The notes beneath the pieces were generated by a model that was not told where the DNA came from, did not search any database, and was given only the letters and a program-made list of their open reading frames with translations. From the NCBI RefSeq assembly GCF_012849215.1, contig NZ_CP051682.1:1860001-1924000 (forward strand): a stretch of DNA of 64,000 nucleotides. The letters are read 5' to 3'. The DNA is from Mucilaginibacter robiniae (lineage in GTDB: Bacteria > Bacteroidota > Bacteroidia > Sphingobacteriales > Sphingobacteriaceae). A program made the position numbers and the translations under genes. How positions within the stretch are numbered: position 1 is the first letter of the stretch; each line of letters opens with the position of its first letter. Positions 35,684-45,230 of this stretch are shown here, piece by piece.

Positions 35684-38138
35684 ATGAAAAAAACTTTTAC
35701 GCTACTCCTCATCACCGCTGCCAGCTATGCATCGGCACAAAAGCTGGAAACCTTGACGATTGAAAAAATAATGAGCGACCCTAAATGGATGGGAACCTCG
35801 CCCGAAAACGTTAGGTGGAGCGATGATAGCAAAAAAGTATATTTTGATTGGGATCCGCAGCATACCGGGCGCAACTCGTTGTACAGTCTTATACCCGGCA
35901 GTACAGTTCCGCAACCAGCTACGTTGGAAGAAAGACGTAACCTACCTAGCAACGGCGATTGGAATAAAAAGCATACGATAAAAGTATTTGAACACAATGG
36001 TGATATTTTTCTATTTAACCTAAATACTCACCGAACAACGCAACTCACGAGCACTACCGAACGGGAAAGTAATCCGGCGTTTAGTGGGAATGAAACCCAG
36101 GTTGTTTTTCTACGCAATGATAATTTATACGCCCTCAGTTTAAACAACGGGCAACTTACACAGCTCACTAACTTTACTCAGTCAGCTATTAGTTTGCCAG
36201 TGGCAACAGGGGGTGCTGGTCAGCGTGGAGGCCGCAATGCCGGTCGGCAGGGTAATGCTCAGCAAAACAGCAACACTGGAGCACAAGGTGGAGGCAATGC
36301 GCAAGACCGTTGGTTGCGCAACGAGCAAACGGAATTATTTGAAGTAATACGCGACCAAGCTAAAAACGAACGCCTGAATACCACTGAACGCCGCGAATTA
36401 CAACCCAAGCGCCTGAAAGAAATTGCCATTGGCGACCAGTACTTAAGCTTTGTGCAATTAAGCCCTAGTGGTCGCTATATAACTTATCGGTTAGTTAAAC
36501 CAGCCGATGGAGCCAAATCGACCATTGTACCCAATTATGTAACCGCATCGGGCTATACGGAGGATATTGCAAACCGTGCTAAAGTAGGCGGACCGCAAAC
36601 CACCTCACAAACATTTATTTTCGATAGGCAGCGTGATACGGTATACGGTATATGCTATAACAACTGCTAATATTCAGGGCATTAAAGATTTGCCTGACTA
36701 TGTAAAAGATTATCCGCAACAACTGGAAGAACGTACCCACCGTAATGAAAACCGCCAGGTAGTGGTACAAGGGCCTTATTGGAGTGAAGATGGAAAGAAT
36801 GCCGTTGCTGTAGTATCTTCTCAAGATAATAAAGACCGTTGGATGATGCGCCTGGATGCACAAACCGGCCAGTTAGCCTTACTAGACCGGCAACGGGATG
36901 AAGCTTGGATTGCTGGCCCTGGTATTGGCGGCGGTTATAGCGGCGGCAACATCGGTTGGCTGGATAACACTCACTTTTATTACCAGAGCGAAGCCAGTGG
37001 CTATTCGCACATTTATGTAGCCGATGTAACCACGGGCGCTAAAAAGCAAATTACCAGCGGCAATTGGGAAGTACAAACGTTGCAACTATCTAACGATAAA
37101 AAGACCTTTTACTTCACCGCCAACCTAGAGCATCCGGGTATTACTCATTTTTACCGATTGCCGGTTACTGGTGGTACACCCGTTCAACTAACGGGTATGA
37201 AAGGCGGTAACGAGGTAAGCTTATCGTCCGATGAAAAATGGCTGGCTATACGTTACTCCTATTCCAATAAGCCTTGGGAGCTTTATTTACAACCCAACAA
37301 GGCCAAAGCTCGTGCTACTCAAATTACACATTCTACTACAGCCGAATTTGAATCGTACCCTTGGCGGGCACCTGAGGTAATTACCTTTAAAAACCGCTAC
37401 GGCAGTACAGTTTATGCCCGTTTGTACGTGCCTAAGCAGGCCGACCCGGCTAAACCTGCTGTAATATTTGTACATGGTGCCGGTTACCTGCAAAACGTAC
37501 ATTACTGGTGGAGTTCCTACTCGCACGAGTATATGTTCCATAACCTGCTGGCCGATAAAGGCTATACCGTACTGGATATTGATTATACAGGTAGCGCAGG
37601 CTATGGCCGCAACTGGCGTACCGGCATTTACCGCCACATGGGCGGCAAAGATTTGGACGACCAAGTAGATGGCGCTAAACTATTGGTGGAAAAATATGGG
37701 GTAAACCCAAAGCATATCGGTATTTATGGTGGCTCATACGGCGGTTTCATGACGCTGATGGCCATGTTTACCACGCCTGATGTATTTGCGGCTGGTGCGG
37801 CCCTACGCTCAGTAACCGACTGGGCACACTACAATCATGGTTATACATCCGACATTTTGAATGAACCTTATAATGACGAGAAGGCTTACAAACTAAGCTC
37901 CCCTATCTATTTTGCCAACGGTTTAAAAGGCAAGCTGTTGCTATGCCACGGCATGGTTGACCAGAATGTGAATTATCAGGACATTGTTCGTTTAGAGCAG
38001 AAGTTGATAGAGCTACATAAAGATAACTGGACGCTGGCTTCCTACCCGGTAGAAGATCATGGCTTTGTACAACCCAGCAGCTGGGCAGATGAGTATAAAC
38101 GTATTTACAAACTGTTTGAAGAAACCTTGAAGCAATAA
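35684..38138 (+). pseudogene. S9-family (DPP IV-like) peptidase interrupted by a 7-bp tandem duplication
   Basis: The reading frame from 35684 (signal peptide, KLETLTIEKIMSDPKWMG, beta-propeller) ends at 36670. The matching continuation (DTVYAITTANIQGIKD onward) is in another frame to 38138. ACGGTAT occurs twice in tandem at 36638-36651; removing one copy restores one 815-residue protein. The C-terminal hydrolase is complete: GIYGGSYGGF with the nucleophile Ser, LLCHGMVDQNV with Asp, EDHGFVQP with His. The family removes dipeptides from proline-containing peptides in the periplasm. Either a real mutation, a phase-variable repeat or a sequencing error could explain it. The following protease gene is 28 bp away. 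Confidence 0.82.
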
Positions 38139-38166
38139 TCAACCCTGTTTAGCCATAATCCTTATC

Positions 38167-38943
38167 ATGCTCAAAAAAACTCCTGTTGTTAGTGGGCCGC
38201 AGCTATTAAGACCCTACTGGGCCAAGCTAACTAAACTCAATAGTACACTAGGTATTGTCCTGATTTTATTATTGGGCATACCCAGGTTTATTATTGTTTT
38301 GCATGCTAATGTAACCGGCAATTACTCGCCAGTTTCTATTGTGTTTCTGTGCATGTGGTTGGCTCCTTTTTTACTACTAAACAAACAAGGCCGGAGAACC
38401 ATCGGCATTAAAAAGCCGAGTAGCTACTTAAGTTTGCTATACTCGTTTTTAATTGGTGCTATCGCATGCTTTATTCTTTTTGTTATTGGCGATATAAGCT
38501 TTGGAAAAACTTACCATAACTGTTTTGTATATATTGCAAAATCTTACAGCGCAACAATCGGTCAGCTAAATGCCAGCAACAGGTTAATATACTTTATCAT
38601 TTATGCAGTAACCAGCATGACCTTCAGTCCTATTGGGGAAGAGTTGTTTTACCGCGGTATTGTTCATCAATGCTTTGTTGCCGAACAAGGTGAAAACAAA
38701 GCATCAATATATGATAGCTTAGCTTTTGGGTTAACACACCTGGCTCATTTTGGTATTGTGTATATAGCAGGCGTATGGAAGTTTCTTTTCATACCTAGTA
38801 TTTTGTGGGTACTCAGTATGTTTCTTTGTAGCCGATTATTTTATGCGTGCAAGGTAAAGTCAGGTTCTATTTTCGGTGCTATGATGGCGCATGCAGGTTT
38901 CAACTTAACCATGATTTACTTAATATTTTATAGAATATTGTAA
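38167..38943 (+). CDS. CPBP (CAAX-type) intramembrane protease
   Basis: A 258-residue membrane protein with six or more helices. The glutamate motif is IGEELFYRGIVHQ (EExxxR). A second motif is FGLTHLAHFG, and a third is GAMMAHAGFNL (HxxxN-like). These are the three diagnostic sites of the CPBP/Abi family, which cleave within the membrane or have lost activity. It may be cotranscribed with the broken S9 peptidase. In other bacteria family members give bacteriocin self-immunity, but there is no bacteriocin gene nearby. Confidence 0.82.
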   Translation: MLKKTPVVSGPQLLRPYWAKLTKLNSTLGIVLILLLGIPRFIIVLHANVTGNYSPVSIVFLCMWLAPFLLLNKQGRRTIGIKKPSSYLSLLYSFLIGAIACFILFVIGDISFGKTYHNCFVYIAKSYSATIGQLNASNRLIYFIIYAVTSMTFSPIGEELFYRGIVHQCFVAEQGENKASIYDSLAFGLTHLAHFGIVYIAGVWKFLFIPSILWVLSMFLCSRLFYACKVKSGSIFGAMMAHAGFNLTMIYLIFYRIL

Positions 38944-38955
38944 GTGGTAAGCCTA

Positions 38956-39465
38956 TTATATTCCCCAATCAATTGACCGTAATGCGGCTACAATCCCGTT
39001 AATACAGTTATTCACGTTGGTTAAGCTTTTAACCGGAAATGGGGTAACCACTACATTTTCAATGGTGGATACGCCGGAAAGACTGATTGCTTCGCGGGCG
39101 TACTTTTCAATTACTTTCAGGGATATAATCACTAAACGAGGCTGATGCTCAGCAATGCGTTCCGCTAAAGGCTGAACTCCTTTTGTGCGCTCGGCTTTTT
39201 GCTCAGGTGGAGGTAAATTCTTGATAGGTGCGGCACTCAGGTTTTCAAAGTAGCAACCCATCTCTTTGAAGAATTGTAAAAATTCTTCATCATTATTAAA
39301 CTCGCCAAATACCTGTGTAAAGGCCGCTTTTACCGCCTTGTACATGTTGGAATTTTTTAGATAAAAATATTTATTGTTTACAGGCCGGCCATCGGCTATA
39401 AACAAAAGCTGAATACGTTCGGGCTTATATTGCTGCTTTAATGCAGTTAATTCGGTAATTTCCAT
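38956..39465 (-). CDS. Conserved hypothetical protein, possibly UDG-superfamily-like
   Basis: A 169-residue cytoplasmic protein. The N-terminal PERIQLLFIADGRPVNNKYFYLKNSNMYKAV resembles a glycosylase-like start (hydrophobic strand, 'IA-(E/D)-x-x-P', KYFY, then aromatic/Ser). I recall this from a small uncharacterised group related to uracil-DNA glycosylases. The central strand LVIISLKVIEKYAREA and the C-terminal VVVTPFPV also suit that fold. I see no clear catalytic motif, so no activity is claimed. It is a single gene, convergent to the CPBP protease. Confidence 0.4.
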   Translation of the reverse strand: MEITELTALKQQYKPERIQLLFIADGRPVNNKYFYLKNSNMYKAVKAAFTQVFGEFNNDEEFLQFFKEMGCYFENLSAAPIKNLPPPEQKAERTKGVQPLAERIAEHQPRLVIISLKVIEKYAREAISLSGVSTIENVVVTPFPVKSLTNVNNCINGIVAALRSIDWGI

Positions 39466-39689
39466 TTTAAGTAGTTAATTAACTACAAATAGTGGCATCC
39501 GGTTTTACTCGTGTTTTGCTTTAATAGCAGAGGGGTTGTTAAATAGTAACTACTTTAGCAATATAATTATTACTGGTGTAGCATCCAATCATATCTCCTT
39601 ATAGTACCGTACTGCGTTTTGTGATTTACATCATAGATTTTATTGATGTACTATCACTTTTTTCGATTTACATTCCTAAACGGAATACT

Positions 39690-39697
39690 TATCTTTG
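39690..39697 (+). promoter_or_regulatory. -7 element of the peroxiredoxin gene
   Basis: TATCTTTG, 25 bases before the ATG at 39723. A small inverted repeat ATTCC/GGAAT (39673-39687) lies in the spacer and could bind a redox regulator. Confidence 0.5.
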
Positions 39698-39722
39698 TAA
39701 TAATCCTAATAGAAAAAACATT

Positions 39723-40268
39723 ATGATAACAGTTGGTGAAAAATTTCCGGCTTTTAATAAAAAAGCTGTAGTTAGTATAGAGAAAGGTAAAGAGTTTGAA
39801 GACATTACTTCCGACTTCCTGGTAAATGAAGATAACGTTTGGACGGTTATGTTTTGGTGGCCAAAAGATTTCACTTTTGTTTGCCCTACCGAAATTGCTG
39901 AGTTCAACAAAAACTATGGTGAATTCCGTGATCGTGATACCCGCCTTATTGGTGCTTCTACCGATTCTGAGTTTGTACACGCTGCCTGGAGAAAAAATCA
40001 TGACGATCTGCGTGATTTGAAATTCCCGATGCTGGCTGATACTTCAAAATCATTAGCTGAAGATTTGGGTATCCTGGAACCAACTGAAAAAATTGCTTAC
40101 CGCGCTACTTTCATCATTGACCCACAAGGTGTAGTACGTTGGGTTTGCGTTAATGATTTGAACGTAGGTCGTAACGTAAAAGAAGTTTTACGTGTACTGG
40201 ACGGCTTGCAAACCGATGAGCTTTGTCCATGTAACTGGGAAAAAGGTCAGGAAACTATCAACGCCTAA
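39723..40268 (+). CDS. Peroxiredoxin (AhpC/TSA family, 2-Cys)
   Basis: A 181-residue thioredoxin-fold peroxidase from the ATG at 39723 (MITVGEKFPAFNKKAVVS); upstream in-frame sequence is promoter. Peroxidatic C54 is in FTFVCPTEIAEF. A C-terminal ELCPCNW offers C168 and C170 as resolving residues. It reduces H2O2 and organic peroxides. The PCNW tail with an AhpD-like gene next (84 bp) points to the AhpC-AhpD system, in which a CxxC partner reduces the peroxiredoxin. A terminator lies between the two genes, so the second is probably expressed at a lower level or separately. Confidence 0.9.
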   Translation: MITVGEKFPAFNKKAVVSIEKGKEFEDITSDFLVNEDNVWTVMFWWPKDFTFVCPTEIAEFNKNYGEFRDRDTRLIGASTDSEFVHAAWRKNHDDLRDLKFPMLADTSKSLAEDLGILEPTEKIAYRATFIIDPQGVVRWVCVNDLNVGRNVKEVLRVLDGLQTDELCPCNWEKGQETINA

Positions 40269-40286
40269 TTTATTCTTTATATATAT

Positions 40287-40318
40287 AATCCCTGTAGATC
40301 TTTCTGCAGGGATTTTTT
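40287..40318 (+). terminator. Intrinsic terminator after the peroxiredoxin gene
   Basis: AATCCCTG/CAGGGATT with a 12-base loop followed by TTTT. It would partly separate the peroxiredoxin from the AhpD-like gene. Confidence 0.85.
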
Positions 40319-40352
40319 ATTGTTAAATTTTCATAAAAATCAGACTATTACC

Positions 40353-40937
40353 ATGAGCGAAAGCACCGAAATAATACAAGAACTACTGGAAAGCGTTGGC
40401 GTTGATAAAAATTATCGTACTGAAAGCCTTACCCTGCTGGAAAAAGGCGAATCACGCTACCTACGCGATTTGAAATTGAATTTTTCTAGTACATTAACTT
40501 CTGCCCACTTAAGCGAAAAGGAATGTGCTTTGTTAGGCTTAACTACGGCTATTAACAACAACAACAAGCCCTTAACGCAATATTATACTCAATATGCCGA
40601 GCAACAGGGTGCTACTGCTGCTGATATAGCTGAAGCTGCCGGCTGCGCTTCTTTATTGGCTTCCAACAACGTATTTTACCGTTTCAGGCATTTTACCCAG
40701 AAGGAAAAATATACCCAAATACCAGCCCGCATACGTATGCAGCTGATGATGAAACCGGTAACCGGTAAAGAGTTTTTTGAGTTGATGAGCCTGGCTATAT
40801 CTGCCGTAAATGGTTGCGAAATGTGCGTAAATGCCCATGAAGATTCCCTGATTAAATTAGGCACTACCGAAGAACGTATTTTTGATGCTGTACGTATTGC
40901 CTCCTTGGTAACAGCAACCGGGAAAGTTATTTTTTAA
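40353..40937 (+). CDS. AhpD-like carboxymuconolactone decarboxylase-fold reductase
   Basis: A 194-residue all-helical protein from the ATG at 40353 (MSESTEIIQELLESVG). NGCEMCVNAHED contains the catalytic C155-x-x-C158 and the following His162 of AhpD. An EAAGCASLLASNNVFYRF segment matches the central helices. In AhpD the cysteine pair passes electrons from a lipoyl donor to AhpC. Placement after the peroxiredoxin makes that the likely role here. Length (~175-195) fits the family. Confidence 0.87.
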   Translation: MSESTEIIQELLESVGVDKNYRTESLTLLEKGESRYLRDLKLNFSSTLTSAHLSEKECALLGLTTAINNNNKPLTQYYTQYAEQQGATAADIAEAAGCASLLASNNVFYRFRHFTQKEKYTQIPARIRMQLMMKPVTGKEFFELMSLAISAVNGCEMCVNAHEDSLIKLGTTEERIFDAVRIASLVTATGKVIF

Positions 40938-40966
40938 GGCTTTCAGCTAATAATGTTATCAACATA

Positions 40967-41003
40967 AAAGGCCATTAACACGTGTTAATGGCCTTTATTT
41001 TTG
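40967..41003 (+). terminator. Perfect 30-bp palindrome, strong terminator
   Basis: The arms AAAGGCCATTAACAC and GTGTTAATGGCCTTT are exact complements with no loop, followed by ATTTTTGG. It ends the AhpD-like gene. Confidence 0.85.
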
Positions 41004-41154
41004 GCGTAAATTAAATTTATTTACCTTGTTTAATTTAAAAACATTAGTTTTATAGCAAAGATTAAACACGCTTTCAGGCATACAGCACCTTTTGTAGTGA
41101 CTAGGTGCTGAGTTTAAAAGTTACTTTTGTTTTTAATTGTTATTTTTTACTTGA

Positions 41155-41192
41155 AAGCCGTTCCGGGCAAACCGGAGCGGCTTTATTTATTT
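41155..41192 (+). terminator. Second terminator with no gene directly before it
   Basis: AAGCCGTTCCGG / CCGGAGCGGCTT, a 12-bp stem with one mismatch, followed by TATTTATTTT on the plus strand. On the minus strand the T-run is short, but it could also end the efflux operon. Confidence 0.65.
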
Positions 41193-42739
41193 TAGTGTGC
41201 ATCGGCTGCTACTTTCATATTTTTACGGAAAGGCTGCAGGTATAGCAAGGGTATGGAAAACAGCATTACTAAACCGGTAAGCCAATATGCGTCATCAAAA
41301 GTGAGCAACATACTTTGCCGGGCAACAGTACCTTCTACAGCGGCATAAGCCATTCGGGTAGCATCCAGCATGCTGCGGCCATGGGCCATAAAGTTAGCAA
41401 TACTGCCTTGTATGCGTTGGGTTAACACCGGGTTATACTGCGTTATATTAGTAAGCAGGTTATTACGGTGTACGCCTTCACGAATGTGTATCAGCGTAGT
41501 TAAAGCCGCAATACCAAACGAACCACCCAACTGGCGCATCATATTATTTAAACCGGTACCTTGCCCTACTTCAGGCCCTTTCAGGTCGGCAATAGCTAAG
41601 GTAGTTAACGGGATAAACAACAGGGCCATACCAATACCGCGGATAGCCAATGGCCAGAAGAAATCATTTTCACCGGTTTCCAGCGTTGAATTAGCCAGCA
41701 TGTGGGTAAATACGAAGAACAGGAACATACCAATGGTAGCCATAAACTGGGCCGGTATGCCTTTGTTCAGCATTTTACCTACAAACGGCATCATGAATAT
41801 GGTAAACAAACCACCTGGAAACAATAACTCACCAGTTTGCTGTGCGGAAAACCCTAGCAAGCTCTGGCAAAATATCGGGAATACGAATACCGAACCGTAC
41901 AAGCCAAAGCCTAATACAAACGAAGTAAACATCCCCACCGAAAAACTTCGGTGCCGCATGATACTAAAGTTCACAATAGGGAACTCGGTGCTCATCTCTC
42001 GCCAAATAAACAGCAGGATACCCAATATGGCAGTAACAGTAAGTACTACAATGTAAGGTTCGGCAAACCAGTCTTTTTCTTCACCTTTTTCCAAAATGGT
42101 TTGTAAGCTCCCTACCGCAACGGCCAGCAGCAGGATGCCCCACCAGTCAATAGGTTGCCCACGACCTGTTTTAGGCGTAGCCTTCACAAACGTATAGGTA
42201 AAGAAAGCTGCTAAAGCACCTACCGGTAAGTTTACATAAAATATCCAGGGCCATGAGTAGTTATCGGTAATCCAACCACCAATGGTTGGCCCTACTGTTG
42301 GGCCTACTACCGCACCCAAACCAAATAGCGCAGTGGCGGTACCCACCTGCTCGCGCGGCCAGGTTTCCAGCAATATGGCTTGCGCTGTGGCAATCAACCC
42401 ACCACCGGCTACCCCTTGCAAAATACGGAACATTACCAACTCCACTAATGAATGTGCATTACCACATAAAAATGAAGCTATGGTAAATAAAATAATCGAA
42501 CCTAAAAAGTAATTTTTACGTCCGAAAAAGCTACCCAGCCAACCCGACATGGGTAGAATAATTACGTTGGCTACTGCATAGCCGGTAGTAACCCAGGCCA
42601 CGTCTTCAAGCGTGGCGCCCAGGTTACCCTGTATGGTTGGCAAGGATACGTTTACGATAGTGGTATCAATCAGCTCCAGTAACGAAGCGGTGATTACCGT
42701 AATCGTAATAATCCATTTCTTAAATCCTTGTTCAGCCAT
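41192..42739 (-). CDS. DHA2-family MFS drug exporter (EmrB-like)
   Basis: A 515-residue transporter with ~14 helices. LLELIDTTIVNVSLPTIQGNLGAT is the DHA2 helix-1 motif, with motif C GLGAVVGPTVGPTIGGWI and motif A-like GSFFGRKNYF. It expels drugs using the proton gradient. It is the last gene of a TetR-TolC-EmrA-EmrB operon and starts 5 bp after the adaptor, so the three form a tripartite pump across both membranes. Substrates cannot be predicted. Confidence 0.93.
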   Translation of the reverse strand: MAEQGFKKWIITITVITASLLELIDTTIVNVSLPTIQGNLGATLEDVAWVTTGYAVANVIILPMSGWLGSFFGRKNYFLGSIILFTIASFLCGNAHSLVELVMFRILQGVAGGGLIATAQAILLETWPREQVGTATALFGLGAVVGPTVGPTIGGWITDNYSWPWIFYVNLPVGALAAFFTYTFVKATPKTGRGQPIDWWGILLLAVAVGSLQTILEKGEEKDWFAEPYIVVLTVTAILGILLFIWREMSTEFPIVNFSIMRHRSFSVGMFTSFVLGFGLYGSVFVFPIFCQSLLGFSAQQTGELLFPGGLFTIFMMPFVGKMLNKGIPAQFMATIGMFLFFVFTHMLANSTLETGENDFFWPLAIRGIGMALLFIPLTTLAIADLKGPEVGQGTGLNNMMRQLGGSFGIAALTTLIHIREGVHRNNLLTNITQYNPVLTQRIQGSIANFMAHGRSMLDATRMAYAAVEGTVARQSMLLTFDDAYWLTGLVMLFSIPLLYLQPFRKNMKVAADAH

Positions 42740-42744
42740 AATTT

Positions 42745-43818
42745 TTAGTCTTTAATTGATACAGATACGTTCACGTTCATACCCGGACGCAGTTTATCTA
42801 TTACTTCTTTGCTGGCATTAATTTTAATTTTAACCGGTATACGTTGTACTACTTTCACGAAGTTACCGGTAGCATTATCGGGTGGCAGCAAAGAAAACTT
42901 AGCGCCTGTAGCTGGTGAAAAATTGTAAACCGTACCATCCAGTTTCATGTCAGGATAAGCGTCTACTTCAATTCCTACCTTCTGCCCGTTTCTGATTTTG
43001 TCCAGCTGAGTTTCTTTAAAATTAGCAGTTACATACAAACTGTTATCATTCACGATAGAAAACAGGGTTTGACCAGCCTGTACCAATTGGCCCAATTGAA
43101 TAGTTTTTTTAGAAGTTATACCACTCGCTGGCGCATATACCGTAGTATAAGATAATTGCAGCTTAGCAAAGTCAACATCAGCCTGACGCTGTGATACGCC
43201 GGTGCTGGTTACTTTTAATTGGTTGCGGGTAGCACCTACCTGCTCCTGAGCTGCTTTATACTGATCGCGTGCAGCGCGTAAGCCAGCCTGAGCTACTTCT
43301 AAATCAGATTTAGATTGATCAAATTGTTGCTGGGTGATAGAACCATCCTTAATCAGGTTGGCATAACGACTATAATCTTTCTGCACTTTCTCCAAACGAG
43401 CTTGGGCTGATACCACGTTTGCACGGGCATTAGCTGCATTGGCTGTATTAGAGTAAATTTGAGATTGGCCTACACCTATACTTTCGCCAGCACCTTTTTG
43501 AGCAGCCTGAGCTTGCTCCAGTTTTACTTTATAATCACGGGCATCAATTTTTACCAGTACCTGGCTTTTGTTCACGTGCTGGTTATCTTCAAAATAAATG
43601 CTATCTACATAACCACCTACACGAGATACTACCGGGCTGATATCGCCATCAATCTGCGCATCATCAGTATCTTCATGCTTGGTAGAGTAGATATATTTCT
43701 GTACGCCGAATATCAAACCGGCAATAATTACGATACCTAATATAATAGGTACCACGCGGTTCGGCTTCTTCGCCTTTTCTTCTGCTTCTTGTTGTTGTAT
43801 TTCTTGTTCCTGTGCCAT
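42745..43818 (-). CDS. HlyD-family membrane-fusion adaptor (EmrA-like)
   Basis: A 357-residue adaptor. There is a short cytoplasmic start, one helix (VVPIILGIVIIAGLIFGV), and the biotinyl-lipoyl half DISPVVSRVGGYVDSIYFEDNQHVNKSQVLVKID. A long coiled coil (~100-210), the second lipoyl half, and a beta-barrel domain end in RPGMNVNVSVSI. It bridges the inner-membrane EmrB to TolC in the periplasm. The start is 26 bp after the TolC stop. Confidence 0.92.
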   Translation of the reverse strand: MAQEQEIQQQEAEEKAKKPNRVVPIILGIVIIAGLIFGVQKYIYSTKHEDTDDAQIDGDISPVVSRVGGYVDSIYFEDNQHVNKSQVLVKIDARDYKVKLEQAQAAQKGAGESIGVGQSQIYSNTANAANARANVVSAQARLEKVQKDYSRYANLIKDGSITQQQFDQSKSDLEVAQAGLRAARDQYKAAQEQVGATRNQLKVTSTGVSQRQADVDFAKLQLSYTTVYAPASGITSKKTIQLGQLVQAGQTLFSIVNDNSLYVTANFKETQLDKIRNGQKVGIEVDAYPDMKLDGTVYNFSPATGAKFSLLPPDNATGNFVKVVQRIPVKIKINASKEVIDKLRPGMNVNVSVSIKD

Positions 43819-43844
43819 CTTGTTTATAGAGTTGTGTTTTGTTA

Positions 43845-45230
43845 TTATTTGTTTGTCAGTTTTCCGGTTGCTTTTAATAAGTTGTAATAAGCTAAACCAG
43901 CATCAGCTTTAGCTAATTCCAAATTGGTTTGTGCCTGGTACAGCAAAGTTTCTGCATCAGCACGGTCAGTTGCTGAAGCGGTGCTGTTGGCATACTTAGA
44001 AGCCAGAATACGGTTATTTTCAGTTGCCTGATTGATAGAAGTTTGCAGCAATTTTATTTTGTCAAGCGCTCTTACGTAATCCTGGTAGTTGCGGTTCACT
44101 TCAGTTTTTATGTTATCAGTAATAATATCACGATCAATTTTTGATTGATCACGCTGAATGCGAGCCTCTGCTACCTTATTCTTGTTAGACCATAAAGCAC
44201 CAAAATTCCAGTTTACGGCTAAACCAGCAGTAAGCGGGGTGATAAACTTTCCACTACGTGGAAACGGATTAGCCGATGTATTTAGATAATAAGCGCTAGC
44301 TGATGCGGCTATGGTAGGCAATTTATTAGCTTCAGTATTTTTGATGTTAATATCGGCCACACGTGTACGCAGATCTTGTTGGCGCACCTCCTGCCGGATA
44401 GATAAAGCAGTATCCAGATAACTGGTTAATGGCGCTACAGATTGTCCGGCATCATTAATTTGGTTAATGGTAAACTGAGTACTTTCGGGCACGCCAAGCA
44501 ACACAATCAAATCATAATTAATGATTTTACGATTATTTTCCAGATCAATACCATTCAGTTCCACATTAGCGCGCTGTAATTGAAAACGCAATACGTCATT
44601 CTTGGTTACCAGCCCCTGTTCAAAAAAGCGTTGTGCCTGATGTATTTGTATATCAATAGCTTTTAAGTTGGAGTCAACTACTTTCTTACTTTGCAGCACT
44701 TTATACAAATTGTAGTACTCATTCACAATATTAATTGCGATCTGTTCCTGATCCTTTTCAGCATCCAAACGGGCTACCTGTATCAGCAGATTAGTTGATT
44801 GGCGGGCATACCGGTATCGGCCACCACCGTAAAGCACTTCCTCAGCTGTAGCAGTTCCTAAATTGGCATTAGCCGTTTTCGGCAAATTAAATGATTGATC
44901 CGGACCTAATTCCAAGCGGTTTGCAGGTATAGCTGCAAAGCTGTATAAAAAGCTGGCCGTACCGGTAGGCAACGCCCGGTCTTTAGCCTGATTGTACTGT
45001 GATACCGCCTGATCAATTTTAGCTTGAGAGAGTTTAAGCGTCTTGCTGTTTTCAAGCCCCATCTTGATGGCTTCATCCAGCGTAATGCTACGTTCTTGCG
45101 CGTGGGCTGCAGTGCCCAACAGCAGCAAACCCGATAGCAGGGCAGTAATACCTTGCCTGAATGGCTTGGTTATTACCCGTTTTAAAAGGTAAGTGTTAGG
45201 GTTGTTATTGTTTTGAGTTGTCATTTCCAT
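43845..45230 (-). CDS. TolC-family outer-membrane efflux protein
   Basis: A 461-residue protein with a signal sequence after a ~25-residue lead (ALLSGLLLLGTAAHAQ). Two repeats of the OEP helical hairpin follow: SITLDEAIKMGLENSKTLKLSQAKI, and in the second half TAGLAVNWNFGALWSNKNKVAEARIQRDQSK. It forms the outer-membrane channel of the efflux pump. Its start overlaps the end of the TetR gene by 26 bp, so translation may be coupled. The ATG at 45224 is an alternative start. Confidence 0.9.
   Translation of the reverse strand: MEMTTQNNNNPNTYLLKRVITKPFRQGITALLSGLLLLGTAAHAQERSITLDEAIKMGLENSKTLKLSQAKIDQAVSQYNQAKDRALPTGTASFLYSFAAIPANRLELGPDQSFNLPKTANANLGTATAEEVLYGGGRYRYARQSTNLLIQVARLDAEKDQEQIAINIVNEYYNLYKVLQSKKVVDSNLKAIDIQIHQAQRFFEQGLVTKNDVLRFQLQRANVELNGIDLENNRKIINYDLIVLLGVPESTQFTINQINDAGQSVAPLTSYLDTALSIRQEVRQQDLRTRVADINIKNTEANKLPTIAASASAYYLNTSANPFPRSGKFITPLTAGLAVNWNFGALWSNKNKVAEARIQRDQSKIDRDIITDNIKTEVNRNYQDYVRALDKIKLLQTSINQATENNRILASKYANSTASATDRADAETLLYQAQTNLELAKADAGLAYYNLLKATGKLTNK

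Noticed and set aside
36630..36660. Programmed -1 or +1 frameshifting in the S9 peptidase
   Set aside because: No slippery heptamer is present, and the exact tandem 7-bp duplication explains the frame change more simply.
41370..42056. A 228-codon frame antisense to the EmrB gene
   Set aside because: It is fully inside a clear transporter gene, and its product has no recognisable domain or signal.
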